A stretch of DNA of 46,890 bases, taken from Proteiniphilum sp. (GTDB taxonomy: Bacteria > Bacteroidota > Bacteroidia > Bacteroidales > Dysgonomonadaceae). Positions within the stretch are counted from its first letter, which is position 1, and every line of letters begins with the position of its first letter. The notes beneath the pieces were generated by a model. That model saw nothing but the letters and a program-made list of their open reading frames with translations, was not told where the DNA came from and did not search any database. The position numbers were made by a program, and so were the translations under genes. The stretch lies in NCBI GenBank assembly GCA_011620695.1, contig WOYT01000104.1:1-46890 (forward strand), written 5' to 3'. This document shows positions 10,228 through 21,557 of this stretch, in pieces.

Positions 10228-12035
10228 CAAGAATGAAGAAATTCACTTTCCTGGTCTTTCACAGGGATTATGACACTTTCCTGCATGAGCTGCGGGAGCT
10301 GGGGATGATTCATGTGGTGGAACAGGATCGCAAGGCGCTCGACAGCGAGGAGTTGCAGCAGTTCATGGCGGAGACACGCCGACTAAACGAAGCAAAGAAG
10401 ATACTGGAGAAAGCGATCGACAAGAAGTCGCTCCTGCCACCCAATGCTGTCAGCGTGGAAGAGGGGATGTTGATTCCCGATCGTATCGCTGAGATTGAGA
10501 ATGAGAAATCGACGCTGGCACAGCAGCTGCAGGTAAGCCTCCGGGAGCGGGAAGCACTGCGCCCCTGGGGCAACTTCGACCCGGGGTATATCGCGCGACT
10601 GGAAGAGGCAGGCTACTACGTCACCCTCCTCATCGTGCCCGACAGGAACTATAACCCGGAATGGGAAGAACAATATAACGCGCTGGTCATCAGAAGAGAA
10701 GGATCGAAAACCTATTTCGTCACCATCACCAAAGAAACTGGTCTGGCAGACCGTCTCAACCTGGAGGAGATGAAACGACCCGAATTGTCGCTTCAGGAGC
10801 TCGACCAGCTGATTGCTGAACTGAAAAAACGAATCAGCGAGAAAGATGAGGCACTTAGGCAGCTGACGGCCGACCTGCCCTCACTGGAGGCAGCCATAAA
10901 GGAACTGAACACCCGCATCTTCTTCACCCGTGTAGCCCAAAGCGCCACCCGTGTGGCCGATGAGAAGCTACTGATGCTGCAGGGATGGGCACCAGCCGCG
11001 AAGGAGAACGACATCGCAGCCTACCTGGAATCCAAAGAGAGCTACTTCGAGACTGCTGACCCGGAACCTGAAGATGATGTCCCCATCCTGTTTGCCAACA
11101 ACCGCTTCACGCGCCTCTTTGAGCCGATCGCGGAGCTCTACATGCTGCCCAAATACAACGAGATCGACCTCACGCCCTTCTTCGCCCCATTCTACATGAT
11201 CTTCTTCGGCCTCTCGCTGGGCGATATCGGTTACGGCACTTTCCTCCTGATCGCCTCCACCCTGGCGTTGATCTTCATGAAGAAGGCCGGCAAATCGATG
11301 CGGGGCATGCTGCGGCTGGGACAGATCCTGGGAGCCTCCACCATGGTGTGCGGCCTGCTCACCGGCGGTTTCTTCGGATTCAGCATCTACGAGACCAATA
11401 TCCCCTTCTTCCAGAATATGAAGGAACAGGTTTACTTCGACAACCAGCAGATGTTTGTGCTCTCACTCATCCTGGGTGTGATACAGATCCTCTTCGGCAT
11501 GATCCTGAAGATCTTCAACCGAATCAAACAGTTCGGCTTTCGATATGCCCTCTCCACCATCGGATGGGTGGTACTGTTGCTGAGCGTGATCGTGGCATAC
11601 CTCTTCCCGTCGCTGCTGGCGATGGGAAGCACCCCTCACCAGATTGTGATGGGGGTGGCAGCCATCCCGATCCTTTTCTTCAACTCACCTGGTAAGAACC
11701 CGCTGCTTAACCTGGGACTGGGTCTCTACGACACCTATAACATGGCAACCGGCTTGCTGGGGGATGTACTCTCCTATGTTCGTCTCTTTGCGCTGGGCCT
11801 CTCAGGTGGCATCCTGGCCAGTGTCTTCAACAGTCTGGCACTGGGGCTGAAGCCGGACAACGTGGTGACCGGGTCGCTGGTCTTCCTGATCATCTTCCTC
11901 TTCGGTCACGCGATGAACATGTTCATGAATGTGCTGGGTGCCATTGTGCACCCCATGCGTCTCACCTTCGTGGAGTTTTACAAGAACGCGGAATTCAAAG
12001 GTGGAGGAAAACGTTACGAACCTTTTAGAAAATAG
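10221..12035 (+). CDS. V-type ATP synthase subunit I (a-subunit)
   Basis: 604 aa, soluble N-half plus multi-TM C-half; FGLSLGDIGYG and GDVLSYVRLFALGLSGG motifs. Confidence 0.95.
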   Translation: MVARMKKFTFLVFHRDYDTFLHELRELGMIHVVEQDRKALDSEELQQFMAETRRLNEAKKILEKAIDKKSLLPPNAVSVEEGMLIPDRIAEIENEKSTLAQQLQVSLREREALRPWGNFDPGYIARLEEAGYYVTLLIVPDRNYNPEWEEQYNALVIRREGSKTYFVTITKETGLADRLNLEEMKRPELSLQELDQLIAELKKRISEKDEALRQLTADLPSLEAAIKELNTRIFFTRVAQSATRVADEKLLMLQGWAPAAKENDIAAYLESKESYFETADPEPEDDVPILFANNRFTRLFEPIAELYMLPKYNEIDLTPFFAPFYMIFFGLSLGDIGYGTFLLIASTLALIFMKKAGKSMRGMLRLGQILGASTMVCGLLTGGFFGFSIYETNIPFFQNMKEQVYFDNQQMFVLSLILGVIQILFGMILKIFNRIKQFGFRYALSTIGWVVLLLSVIVAYLFPSLLAMGSTPHQIVMGVAAIPILFFNSPGKNPLLNLGLGLYDTYNMATGLLGDVLSYVRLFALGLSGGILASVFNSLALGLKPDNVVTGSLVFLIIFLFGHAMNMFMNVLGAIVHPMRLTFVEFYKNAEFKGGGKRYEPFRK

Positions 12036-12093
12036 GTGAACACCATTCATAAAAGTATGAAGTGAAAATAAAAAAATAGATTCAAATTATTAA

Positions 12094-12594
<501 letters not shown>

Positions 12595-12620
12595 GCGCGA
12601 TCACAAGCAGCCTATCCAGA

Positions 12621-13541
12621 TCAATCCATCGTGATCTCCCGGCGGACGATGCCGATATCCTTCATCGAGGAGGGATCCCCCACCGGCTCAATATGTGTGG
12701 AGACAGTTACCGGCTCATCAAACAGGCCGATAATTGTCTCTTCCACATCATCGGCACAGTCATGTCCCTGTTTCACGGTCCATTCACCGGGTACAAGCAG
12801 ATGCAATGAGATAAACTTACGCTGTCCCGCCGTACGGGTCATCAAAGAGTGATATTCTATTTGTTTTTCCTGCAATGAATCCAGATAGACCCTTATTTTC
12901 CGCAGGTCTTCCTCCGGGATAGTGGCATCCATCAGTCCGCTGGCAGAGCGGCCTATCAGTTTATATCCGGTATATATAATATTGAGTGCCACCAGGATGG
13001 CGATGACAGGGTCGATAATCAACCACCCGGTAAATTTCACAATCACGATGCCGGCGATCACGCCGGCCGAAGTCCATACATCGGTCATCAGGTGTCTGCC
13101 GTCGGCTTCCAGGAGGAGCGATCTCTTTTCCTTCCCGTTTTTGATTAAAGTGAGCCCCACCACCAGGTTTACTACCGATGCCAGGAGTGAGAACAACAGG
13201 CCGGTGTTGAGATTCTCAAGCGGTTTAGGTTCAATGATGCGGGGTATGGCAGACCGGATGATGCTTAAAGCCGCGATAAGAATGAGCGCTCCCTCCATAG
13301 CACTGGAGAAGTATTCCGCTTTGCTGTGTCCAAATTCGTGACCTTCATCTGCCGGCTTTTGGGAGATATTGAGCATGACCAGTCCAAATACAGCAGCGAA
13401 CAGGTTCACGAACGACTCCAGCGCATCGGACATAAATCCCATCGATCCTGTGATATGATAGGCATAAAATTTCAGCAGGATGGTGGCTACGGCCGCGGCA
13501 ATAGAGAGATACAAAAACTTTGAGAGTGGCGTCTGTTTCAT
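12621..13541 (-). CDS. Cation diffusion facilitator family transporter
   Basis: 306 aa; DALESFVNLFAAVFGL, GHEFGHSKAEYFSS, LLEADGRHLMTDVWTSAGV motifs. Confidence 0.93.
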   Translation of the reverse strand: MKQTPLSKFLYLSIAAAVATILLKFYAYHITGSMGFMSDALESFVNLFAAVFGLVMLNISQKPADEGHEFGHSKAEYFSSAMEGALILIAALSIIRSAIPRIIEPKPLENLNTGLLFSLLASVVNLVVGLTLIKNGKEKRSLLLEADGRHLMTDVWTSAGVIAGIVIVKFTGWLIIDPVIAILVALNIIYTGYKLIGRSASGLMDATIPEEDLRKIRVYLDSLQEKQIEYHSLMTRTAGQRKFISLHLLVPGEWTVKQGHDCADDVEETIIGLFDEPVTVSTHIEPVGDPSSMKDIGIVRREITMD

Positions 13542-13646
13542 TGCAGCGAAATGCTTTATGAACAGACAAAGATAATCTTTTTACACACCTCATCCAATCC
13601 TCCCGGCGGTTTTTTTACGCCTTTTCAGGGTACCCACTTTCGCGCC

Positions 13647-16367
13647 TCATTGGGTGGCAAAACGGTAGCTCCCGGAGCCGATCTCTATCTCCAGCTCTGT
13701 GCCGGTTTCATTTATCCTGCGGATACCGGCACCGGCCGGTGTTTGAATATGCAAAGCCTTTGGCAGCCGCACAATCGCTGAAGTATTGGCAGGAATCGTG
13801 ACATCCCAGCTAAATGCATCCCCCTCGCGGGTCCACTCGCTCTTAATTTCTCCATATACCGAATGGTAGGATGCCTTCACATGCGATAATCCTTCCGGAA
13901 ATTTAGGCTCCATCCATAATTTTTTGTAGGCAACGCTCTCCGGATGATTTTTAATGCCTGCCAGATCCTCGTAGTACCAGATGATCAGGTCACCCAGCAG
14001 CATCACATGGTTGGCAGAGTTCATCGCCGGATCGGCTGTATCACCGTTCCAGAGCTCCCAGATGGTGGTGGCACCCTTCTCGATCATATAGCCCCAGCTG
14101 GGATAGGTCTTGTTGGTGGCGATCCTGTAGGCCAGGTCCACGTTGCCATGCTCCGTGAGGCCGCGCATCAGCTGCTGGATGCCCAGCACACCGGTGCTGA
14201 CATGACCGTCGAAATCCTTCTCGGTCTTCTCCACGATGTTGCGGAAGAGCTCCTCTTCCCTGCCTTCGGGAACAAGTCCCAGCTGCAGCGAGAGGATGTT
14301 GGCCGTGACCGTGTTGTTGTCGTAGTGAGCAGAATCGGCATCAAAATAGCGGGTATTGTAAGCCTCTTTAATCTTCGCCGCCAGCTCGCGGAACTGCGGG
14401 ATATCGGCCTGGTTGCCGGTAATCTCTGCGAACTGGGTCATGAGGTTCAGCAGGCTGTAATACATGGTGGTACTTAACACGGGTCCTGCTGTCTTCCGGG
14501 CGGGGTCCTGCGAGTGGATCAGATCCTGTCTTTCAGGAGGCATGCACCAGTCGCCATAGGTATCTTTTGTCAGGATACCATCCTGCATGGATACCTCCTG
14601 TATCCGTTCCAGGTAGCGTTTCATGGAAGCGTAATGTTTTTTGATCGGTGCTGTGTCACCATACTGCTGCCAGAGCATCTTAGCCGCATAAAACCAGGCT
14701 GCCGGCCAGGTCACGTCGTCGTTGTAGATGGTCCAGTAGCGGGGCGACACAACCGAAACACTGCCTTCAGGACTTTGCGAGTCTTCGATATCCTGTGCCC
14801 ATTTGCTGTAGAGCAGCGCATTATTGAAAACAAATGCTTCACCGAAGCATCCGGTCGCACGATCACCCAGCCATCCCTGCCGTTCATCGCGCTGCGGACA
14901 GTCGGTAGGCATGCCGCGATAATTGCCGCGAATACCCCAGTAAGCATTTCTGAATATCTGGTTGATGACTTCGTTGGAGGTCTCGAACTGACCGGTGGTC
15001 TCCATCTGGTCATAGATCACCCTGCCGGTGAATTGCGACAGTTCCGGCTGCTCATTCAGCCCCGTGATTTCAACGAAGCGGAAGCCATGATAGACAAATG
15101 AGGGTTCCCAGCTGAAAGATCCGTCAGCCGCGGGGGTGTAACTATCGGTCACCTTTGCCGACCGGATATTGGCCAGGTAGAGCGTGCTGTCAGGATTGAG
15201 CAACTCCGCGAAACGCAGGGTGACCGGCTGATCCTTCTTCCCCTTGAGGTTGTTGATGCGCAGCCAGCCTACCATGTTCTGACCCATGTCGAGGATAAAC
15301 TTCCCGTCTTCCAAGCGGGTGATATGCACAGGCTGAATCTCTTCCATCACCCGGATGTTCGGGTTGGGTTGCGCCGTGAGCTCACCTCCCGGAGCATCCA
15401 TCACATCGGCCTGCTTCCAGCCGGCGTCATCAAATCCCGTTTTGTTCCATCCTTCCATCTCCAGGCGGGCGTCATACTCCTCACCGTCATACTCATTGTT
15501 GGCGATGATCGGCCCTTTGGAGGTCACTTTCCAACTGTTGTCACTCACGATGAGTTCCGATGTGCCATCGTTGTATTCAATTTTCAGTTGCGCCAGCAGG
15601 CGGGGTAAGCCAAACACCTGCGTATCAGATCCCCGCATCCCGAAAAAACGGCCGTTCCCTAATTTCACGCCCAACAGATTATCTTCTTTTTGCAGCAGCG
15701 ACGTCACAGGATAGACGTTGTAATAGACCCGTTCGGGATACCAGGAGACCGTAGGTGCGAAAACATCGTCCGATACCCGTTGACCGTTCAGGTAAGCCTC
15801 ATAGCTGCCGAGTCCCGAGATATAGAGCATGGCGCGTTTAACCTCCTTACTGGTTGTGAAGGGCTTCCGCAGATAGCGGGCTGCAAGCCGTGTGTTTCCC
15901 TCGGCAGTCTCTCCCGGGTTGGAGAGTGCATCTTCACCAATCCACTTTGCCTGCCATTCTGATTGATCCAACAGTGCCATGCTCCAGTGTTGCACATCAC
16001 TCCAGGCTGTTTCACCCTGGTTGGTGACTACCTTCACACGCCAATAGTAGGTTTCTCCTGATAAAAGTTCATCTCCCGCATAGGGGATCAGCACCGACTG
16101 ATCATCCTGCACCATCCCTGAATCCCAGATCCGTTCCTCTTCTTTATTGAAAGCATCTTCCGATGCTGCGACCTGTATCTGATAGGATTGTTGTACCAGG
16201 TCATTCATCGTCGATGCTAACTGCCAGGAAAAACGGGGGTTCAGGGTGGCTAACCCTTCCGGGTTTTCCTGCATCTCAACTTTCGGGAATACCACCTCAG
16301 TGTGGATACCCTTACAAGCGGTCATGAGCATGACCAATGTCCATCCGATAAAAAAAATCCGTTTCAT
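13647..16367 (-). CDS. Alpha-L-rhamnosidase (GH78), predicted lipoprotein
   Basis: MKRIFFIGWTLVMLMTAC lipobox; PTDCPQRDERQGWLGD motif; start refined from ORF start 16433. Confidence 0.92.
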   Translation of the reverse strand: MKRIFFIGWTLVMLMTACKGIHTEVVFPKVEMQENPEGLATLNPRFSWQLASTMNDLVQQSYQIQVAASEDAFNKEEERIWDSGMVQDDQSVLIPYAGDELLSGETYYWRVKVVTNQGETAWSDVQHWSMALLDQSEWQAKWIGEDALSNPGETAEGNTRLAARYLRKPFTTSKEVKRAMLYISGLGSYEAYLNGQRVSDDVFAPTVSWYPERVYYNVYPVTSLLQKEDNLLGVKLGNGRFFGMRGSDTQVFGLPRLLAQLKIEYNDGTSELIVSDNSWKVTSKGPIIANNEYDGEEYDARLEMEGWNKTGFDDAGWKQADVMDAPGGELTAQPNPNIRVMEEIQPVHITRLEDGKFILDMGQNMVGWLRINNLKGKKDQPVTLRFAELLNPDSTLYLANIRSAKVTDSYTPAADGSFSWEPSFVYHGFRFVEITGLNEQPELSQFTGRVIYDQMETTGQFETSNEVINQIFRNAYWGIRGNYRGMPTDCPQRDERQGWLGDRATGCFGEAFVFNNALLYSKWAQDIEDSQSPEGSVSVVSPRYWTIYNDDVTWPAAWFYAAKMLWQQYGDTAPIKKHYASMKRYLERIQEVSMQDGILTKDTYGDWCMPPERQDLIHSQDPARKTAGPVLSTTMYYSLLNLMTQFAEITGNQADIPQFRELAAKIKEAYNTRYFDADSAHYDNNTVTANILSLQLGLVPEGREEELFRNIVEKTEKDFDGHVSTGVLGIQQLMRGLTEHGNVDLAYRIATNKTYPSWGYMIEKGATTIWELWNGDTADPAMNSANHVMLLGDLIIWYYEDLAGIKNHPESVAYKKLWMEPKFPEGLSHVKASYHSVYGEIKSEWTREGDAFSWDVTIPANTSAIVRLPKALHIQTPAGAGIRRINETGTELEIEIGSGSYRFATQ

Positions 16368-16395
16368 GTTTTTTTGTTTATGTTTATCCGTAATC

Positions 16396-19173
16396 TTAAT
16401 GGAAGAAGTGATACCTCCCTGCCGGAACCTCAAAAAGGAGATATCCCTCTTTCACGCCAATTTTTTTTGCAAAACCCGATGACTCATGGATGATTTTTCC
16501 AGGTTCATCAGGAAAGTAAACCGTGGCCGTGCAGTTGGGGGGGACGGTCAGGTCTATTTCGGCCTTTCCGTGATCCCGTTTCCAGGAGGAGGTGATCATC
16601 CCGGCAGGTGAATCGAATGAAGCCCGGGCCCACTGCATCTCTGTTTCGGTGAGTTTTGGGAGACGGATGTCAAATTTCCGGAAACCCGGTTCGCGCTTCC
16701 GGATACCCGCCACCCCATCGATGTACCAGGCACCCGGGTAGAGGTAGGAGCTGTGCAGGAGCGAGTGACCCGGCAGATCCTTCTCCCACATCTCCCAGAT
16801 GGTGGTCGCTCCGTTTTCCCGCATAAAACCCCAGCCGGGGTAGGTGGTTTGTGCTGTCATGGCGTATATGAGATCGTCACGTCCCTCTTCACGCAATACT
16901 TTAAAAAGCATCGCCCCGCCGGTGATGCCCACATCAATGTGTCCCTTCTGGTGTACCAGGATCTCCTTTTCGAGCCGTTTCATCACCTTCTCACGCAGTG
17001 TATCGGGCATAATATCTCCATAAAGGGCAGCCGCCAGGCTCCGCATCGATTTGTCGGAGTAGCTATGATCATCGGGATGATAATATTTTTCGTGCAGTGA
17101 AGCCGCTGATCGAGCTGCCTGTTCTTCCCAACGGACTGCCTCATCTGTTCTACCGATCACCCGGCCAATCTTTGCCGCTGTCTTCAGGTTATAGACCCAA
17201 TAACAATTGTTGAAAAAGAGATTCTCCTCGGAGTTGTTGTTCATCCCCTGTGCCGTGGCTCCCGGCCAGAGCCAGTCACCCAGGAAATCCCACGGTCCGC
17301 CGTACCGTTTCAGCAAATCATTTTCAACATGAGTGTCCAGAAACGCCAGCCAACCGCGAATCATTGTAAAGTTCTCTTCCAGCACCCGCGTATCACCCTG
17401 ATACTCGTAAAGGAACCAGGGTAATGTCACCACAATGCCACCCCAGGCAGGGCCACCGCCACCATGATAGGTAGGGGCTGACTGCGGCAGGATGCCCCCG
17501 CCCAGCTGTCGCCCGCTTCCTACCTGTTTGCGCGCCCACTGCGGATCGTTCATGTTACCCACCATCGGCTCGGTACCCTGCACATCGCGCCAGTCCTCCA
17601 GCCACTTGGTGTAGAAAGCACCCAGCTTGTAGTTAAGCAGGCCGGTCTCTGAGGTGGCATGTGCATCACCCCCATACCCGAAACGCTCCCGTTGCGGACA
17701 GTCGACAACATATCCGCCCAACGAGAGGTTCTCGAAGGTCCAGCCAACAGTGTTGTAGATCCAGTTCTGCAGCGGATCGGAACATTCAAACCGGGTGGCA
17801 TCCGCATAACCGGTACGGACAACCCATCCGCTGATCTCCTCCCTGCGCGGGGGCTCTTTCAATCCCTTGATGGTAATCCATCTTCCCGAGCTGTAGTTGA
17901 ACCGGTTCTCAAAGATGCCTTTCCCCGACGGGCCAATCACAAACTGGTTCATCAGGCCGAAGGTGATCGTCTCCTGTTCCCGTTCCGAGAAGAGAAAATG
18001 GATGGTATCTCCGGGGGAGCCCTTCACCGGGATACGGGTCCACCCGGCATAGTTGACCCCCATATCCACACGCCAGCTGCCGTCGGGAAGCGATTCAACA
18101 GCGACAGGCTGAATCTCGTCGAGCCCTATATTGGGCTCTACCTGTTGGGCAGAGATCTTTAAGGCAGGGGTATATACTGTGGCCTGTGGCCAGTTGCGGT
18201 CATCCAGGGTGGGCAGGTTCCATCCACTGATCTCTTTGCCTGCATCCCATATCTCGCCCCCATAACCGCCCACGCCAAAGCCCCAGTTGCCGATCAACTT
18301 ATTGGGACTGGGATGCGTTTTCCAGGATGCATCGGTCGTGATCCTGGTCATGATCCTGTTGTCGTCATCATAGAGGTCAGCCTGGGCAATCACCAGCGGT
18401 GCGCGTGGCTTGTCTGCCGTGGCATAGGGTGCGAAGATAGACCAGGAGGTGCCCAGCCAGAGCGTAATCACGTTGGTACCCGTGGTGAGTGCCGGCGCAA
18501 GCTCATAGGCGATGTAACGAGCCCGCCGTGTATGATCGGTCACGGCCGGTGCCAGCACATGATCTCCAATCTTCACGCCGTTCACATACACTTCATGGTA
18601 GCCCACTGAAGCGACAAACAGGGTCGCTTTGGCGGGCTTCTCTTTCAGCTCGAACGTTTTCCTGAACCAGGGATCGTACATCTTGTTGGGACCCTCGGCA
18701 GGATCGTAAGCCTCGCCCGTACCGATCCACTTCGCCGTCCACTCATCGTCCGAAAAGAGCCCGGTGCTCCATTGTGACACCTGGCTATAGGCCGATATGC
18801 GTCCTTTTTCATCTTGTACTGCCACCTTCCAGTAATAGTCGTGGTCCGACTGGAGGTCGTCTCCCTCGTAGGCTATCAGTTGCATCTTATCCGCATCAAC
18901 CCATCCGGAATCCCACATATCCCCTTTTTGTTGTTCCAGTAGTTCGTGCCTGCTGCTCACCAGGATACGGTAAGCCGTCTGACACTGACCATACTCGTTT
19001 GGGTTGACCGCATCCAGTGTCCAGCTAAAACGGGGATGTCTCACATCCAGCCCACTCGGCCTGGTAAGATACTCACACAGCAGATTGACCGGTAAAACAG
19101 AGGCAGACTGCCCGGCATAAAAGGGAAGCGTTACGGTAGTCAGCAAAAGCAGCAGCATCAATTTATTTCTCAT
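16396..19173 (-). CDS. Alpha-L-rhamnosidase (GH78), secreted
   Basis: Signal peptide MRNKLMLLLLLTTVTLPFYAG; VVDCPQRERFGYGGDAH motif; ENGATTIWEMW motif. Confidence 0.92.
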   Translation of the reverse strand: MRNKLMLLLLLTTVTLPFYAGQSASVLPVNLLCEYLTRPSGLDVRHPRFSWTLDAVNPNEYGQCQTAYRILVSSRHELLEQQKGDMWDSGWVDADKMQLIAYEGDDLQSDHDYYWKVAVQDEKGRISAYSQVSQWSTGLFSDDEWTAKWIGTGEAYDPAEGPNKMYDPWFRKTFELKEKPAKATLFVASVGYHEVYVNGVKIGDHVLAPAVTDHTRRARYIAYELAPALTTGTNVITLWLGTSWSIFAPYATADKPRAPLVIAQADLYDDDNRIMTRITTDASWKTHPSPNKLIGNWGFGVGGYGGEIWDAGKEISGWNLPTLDDRNWPQATVYTPALKISAQQVEPNIGLDEIQPVAVESLPDGSWRVDMGVNYAGWTRIPVKGSPGDTIHFLFSEREQETITFGLMNQFVIGPSGKGIFENRFNYSSGRWITIKGLKEPPRREEISGWVVRTGYADATRFECSDPLQNWIYNTVGWTFENLSLGGYVVDCPQRERFGYGGDAHATSETGLLNYKLGAFYTKWLEDWRDVQGTEPMVGNMNDPQWARKQVGSGRQLGGGILPQSAPTYHGGGGPAWGGIVVTLPWFLYEYQGDTRVLEENFTMIRGWLAFLDTHVENDLLKRYGGPWDFLGDWLWPGATAQGMNNNSEENLFFNNCYWVYNLKTAAKIGRVIGRTDEAVRWEEQAARSAASLHEKYYHPDDHSYSDKSMRSLAAALYGDIMPDTLREKVMKRLEKEILVHQKGHIDVGITGGAMLFKVLREEGRDDLIYAMTAQTTYPGWGFMRENGATTIWEMWEKDLPGHSLLHSSYLYPGAWYIDGVAGIRKREPGFRKFDIRLPKLTETEMQWARASFDSPAGMITSSWKRDHGKAEIDLTVPPNCTATVYFPDEPGKIIHESSGFAKKIGVKEGYLLFEVPAGRYHFFH

Positions 19174-19235
19174 CGGTTGAATGGTATCTGTTTGATTATG
19201 ATTGACAAACTTACGCATTTTTTTTCACACCCGGA

Positions 19236-19249
19236 ATCATTTAAATGAT
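19236..19249. repeat. 14-bp perfect palindrome ATCATTTAAATGAT in the GH78/ffh divergent intergenic region
   Basis: Read directly. Confidence 0.9.
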
Positions 19250-19298
19250 ATAAAAACTATGCAATTTGATAGGAAGAACAGGTTATTGTTTTTTTCGT

Positions 19299-19306
19299 TA
19301 TCTTTG
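19299..19306 (+). promoter_or_regulatory. Candidate -7 box TATCTTTG upstream of ffh
   Basis: Exact TAnnTTTG match 31 bp upstream of the start codon. Confidence 0.5.
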
Positions 19307-19336
19307 TCTTCCAATCACAAAACGCTGTAAGAAACT

Positions 19337-20662
19337 ATGTTTGAAAATTTAAGTGACAGACTGGAGAGGTCGTTTAAGATACTGAAGGGTCAGGGCAGGA
19401 TTACCGAAATAAATGTAGCCGAGACCTTGAAGGAGGTGCGTCGTGCCTTGCTCGATGCCGACGTGAACTACAAGACCGCCAAGGAATTTACCGAGACCGT
19501 CAAACAGAAAGCGCTGGGTCAGGATGTGCTCAATGCCGTGAAACCGGAACAGATGATGGTGAAGATCGTGCACGATGAGCTGGCAGCCCTGATGGGGGGT
19601 ACGGCTGTCGATATCAACATCAAAGGTTCTCCGGCAGTCATTCTCATGGCCGGGTTACAGGGATCGGGAAAGACCACTTTTTCCGGCAAACTGGCCCATA
19701 TGCTCAAAAGCAAACGGGGCAAAAATCCGTTGCTGGTTGCGGCGGATGTCTATCGTCCTGCAGCCATTGAACAGTTAAAAGTGCTGGGAGAACAGATCGG
19801 CGTGCCGGTGTACGCGGAAGAGGAAAACAAGCATCCGGTAAAGATTGCGCAAAACGCCATACAGTATGCCCGTCAGCACGGAAAGGATCTGGTAATTATC
19901 GACACTGCCGGACGTCTGGCCATCGACGAGCAGATGATGGATGAGATCGAATCAATCAAGAAGGCGGTCAATCCGCAGGAGATCCTGTTCGTGGTGGATG
20001 CGATGACCGGTCAGGATGCCGTAAACACAGCCAAAGAATTTAACCAGCGACTCGACTTCAACGGCGTGGTGCTCACCAAACTCGACGGCGATACCCGCGG
20101 CGGTGCAGCACTATCGATACGTTCAGTGGTCAACAAGCCCATCAAGTTTGTCGGTACGGGTGAGAAACCGGACGCGATAGATGTCTTCCATCCCGAACGT
20201 ATGGCCGACCGTATCCTGGGGATGGGCGACATTGTCTCCCTCGTGGAGAAGGCGCAGGAGCAGTATGACGAAGAGGAGGCACGCCGCCTGCAGAAGAAGA
20301 TAGCGAAGAACCAGTTCGACTTCAACGACTTCATCGCGCAGATTCAGCAAATCAAGAAGATGGGTAACCTGAAGGACCTGGCCTCCATGATTCCCGGGGT
20401 CGGCAAACAGATCAAAGACCTGGACATCGACGACGATGCGTTCAAAGGTATTGAAGCGATTATCCGCTCCATGACACCTGCAGAGCGCAGCAACCCTGAG
20501 ATCCTGAACGGAAGCCGCCGTGCACGCATCGCCAGGGGAAGCGGCACCAACGTACAGGAGGTGAATAAACTGATCAAGCAGTTCGACGAGACCCGCAAGA
20601 TGATGCGGATGATGACCACAGGTGGCGGAAAACAGGCGATGCGTAACCTTCAAAGAAGATAA
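19337..20662 (+). CDS. ffh: Signal recognition particle protein Ffh
   Basis: 441 aa; [43 protein letters not shown]-domain with GSGT...NKLIKQF. Confidence 0.98.
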   Translation: MFENLSDRLERSFKILKGQGRITEINVAETLKEVRRALLDADVNYKTAKEFTETVKQKALGQDVLNAVKPEQMMVKIVHDELAALMGGTAVDINIKGSPAVILMAGLQGSGKTTFSGKLAHMLKSKRGKNPLLVAADVYRPAAIEQLKVLGEQIGVPVYAEEENKHPVKIAQNAIQYARQHGKDLVIIDTAGRLAIDEQMMDEIESIKKAVNPQEILFVVDAMTGQDAVNTAKEFNQRLDFNGVVLTKLDGDTRGGAALSIRSVVNKPIKFVGTGEKPDAIDVFHPERMADRILGMGDIVSLVEKAQEQYDEEEARRLQKKIAKNQFDFNDFIAQIQQIKKMGNLKDLASMIPGVGKQIKDLDIDDDAFKGIEAIIRSMTPAERSNPEILNGSRRARIARGSGTNVQEVNKLIKQFDETRKMMRMMTTGGGKQAMRNLQRR

Positions 20663-21543
20663 TGAAACTGATCGATGGAAAGGCAACAGCTGCCGAGATA
20701 AAGAGAGAGATTGCCCAGGAGGTGGCACAGATAAAAGCTGCCGGAGGCAAAACACCCCACCTGGCAGCGGTGCTGGTGGGTCATGACGGCGGCAGCGAGA
20801 CCTACGTGGCCAACAAAGTACGCGCCTGTGAAGAGGTGGGATTCAAATCGACCCTCATCCGTTATGAGGAGGATGTGACCGAAAAAGAGCTGCTCGCTTG
20901 CGTGGAGCGTTTGAACAAAGATGCCGATATAGACGGTTTTATCGTTCAATTGCCTTTACCCGGGCATATTTCCGAAGAGAAAATTACCGAAGCCATCGAT
21001 TACCGAAAAGACGTAGACGGCTTTCATCCGGTAAACGTGGGACGTATGTCGCTCGGCATGCCCTGCTTTCTCTCGGCTACGCCGGCCGGGATCATTGAGC
21101 TGCTGCGGAGATACAACATAGAAACCAAAGGGAAGCACTGTGTGGTGTTGGGGCGCAGCAACATCGTCGGCAAACCGGTATCGATGCTGATGATGCGAAA
21201 AGGTTATCCCGGCGACTGCACCGTCACAGTCTGCCACAGCCGCACCCAAAACATCAAAGAGATCTGCCTGCAGGCCGACATCATCATCGCAGCCCTCGGC
21301 GTTCCGGAATTTCTGCGGGGGGATATGGTAAAAGAGGGAGCCGTGGTGATCGACGTGGGCACTACGCGGGTACCGAGCGACCAGACCAAGTCGGGCTTCA
21401 AGCTGACGGGCGACGTGGCGTTTAACGAAGTGGCACCCAAATGCTCCTGGATCACCCCCGTACCGGGTGGTGTGGGACCGATGACCATCGTCTCACTGCT
21501 CAGGAATACCCTGCTGGCAGGAAAAAAGATGATCTACGCCTGA
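20662..21543 (+). CDS. folD: Bifunctional methylenetetrahydrofolate dehydrogenase/cyclohydrolase FolD
   Basis: 293 aa; [31 protein letters not shown] overlaps ffh stop (TAATG). Confidence 0.97.
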   Translation: MKLIDGKATAAEIKREIAQEVAQIKAAGGKTPHLAAVLVGHDGGSETYVANKVRACEEVGFKSTLIRYEEDVTEKELLACVERLNKDADIDGFIVQLPLPGHISEEKITEAIDYRKDVDGFHPVNVGRMSLGMPCFLSATPAGIIELLRRYNIETKGKHCVVLGRSNIVGKPVSMLMMRKGYPGDCTVTVCHSRTQNIKEICLQADIIIAALGVPEFLRGDMVKEGAVVIDVGTTRVPSDQTKSGFKLTGDVAFNEVAPKCSWITPVPGGVGPMTIVSLLRNTLLAGKKMIYA

Positions 21544-21557
21544 CGGTTCCCGGGTTA

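Noticed and set aside
14514-15101. Long plus-strand ORFs across the GH78 genes (13944-14477, 14514-15101, 17659-18162)
   Set aside because: Antisense to clear GH78 reading frames, no family resemblance.
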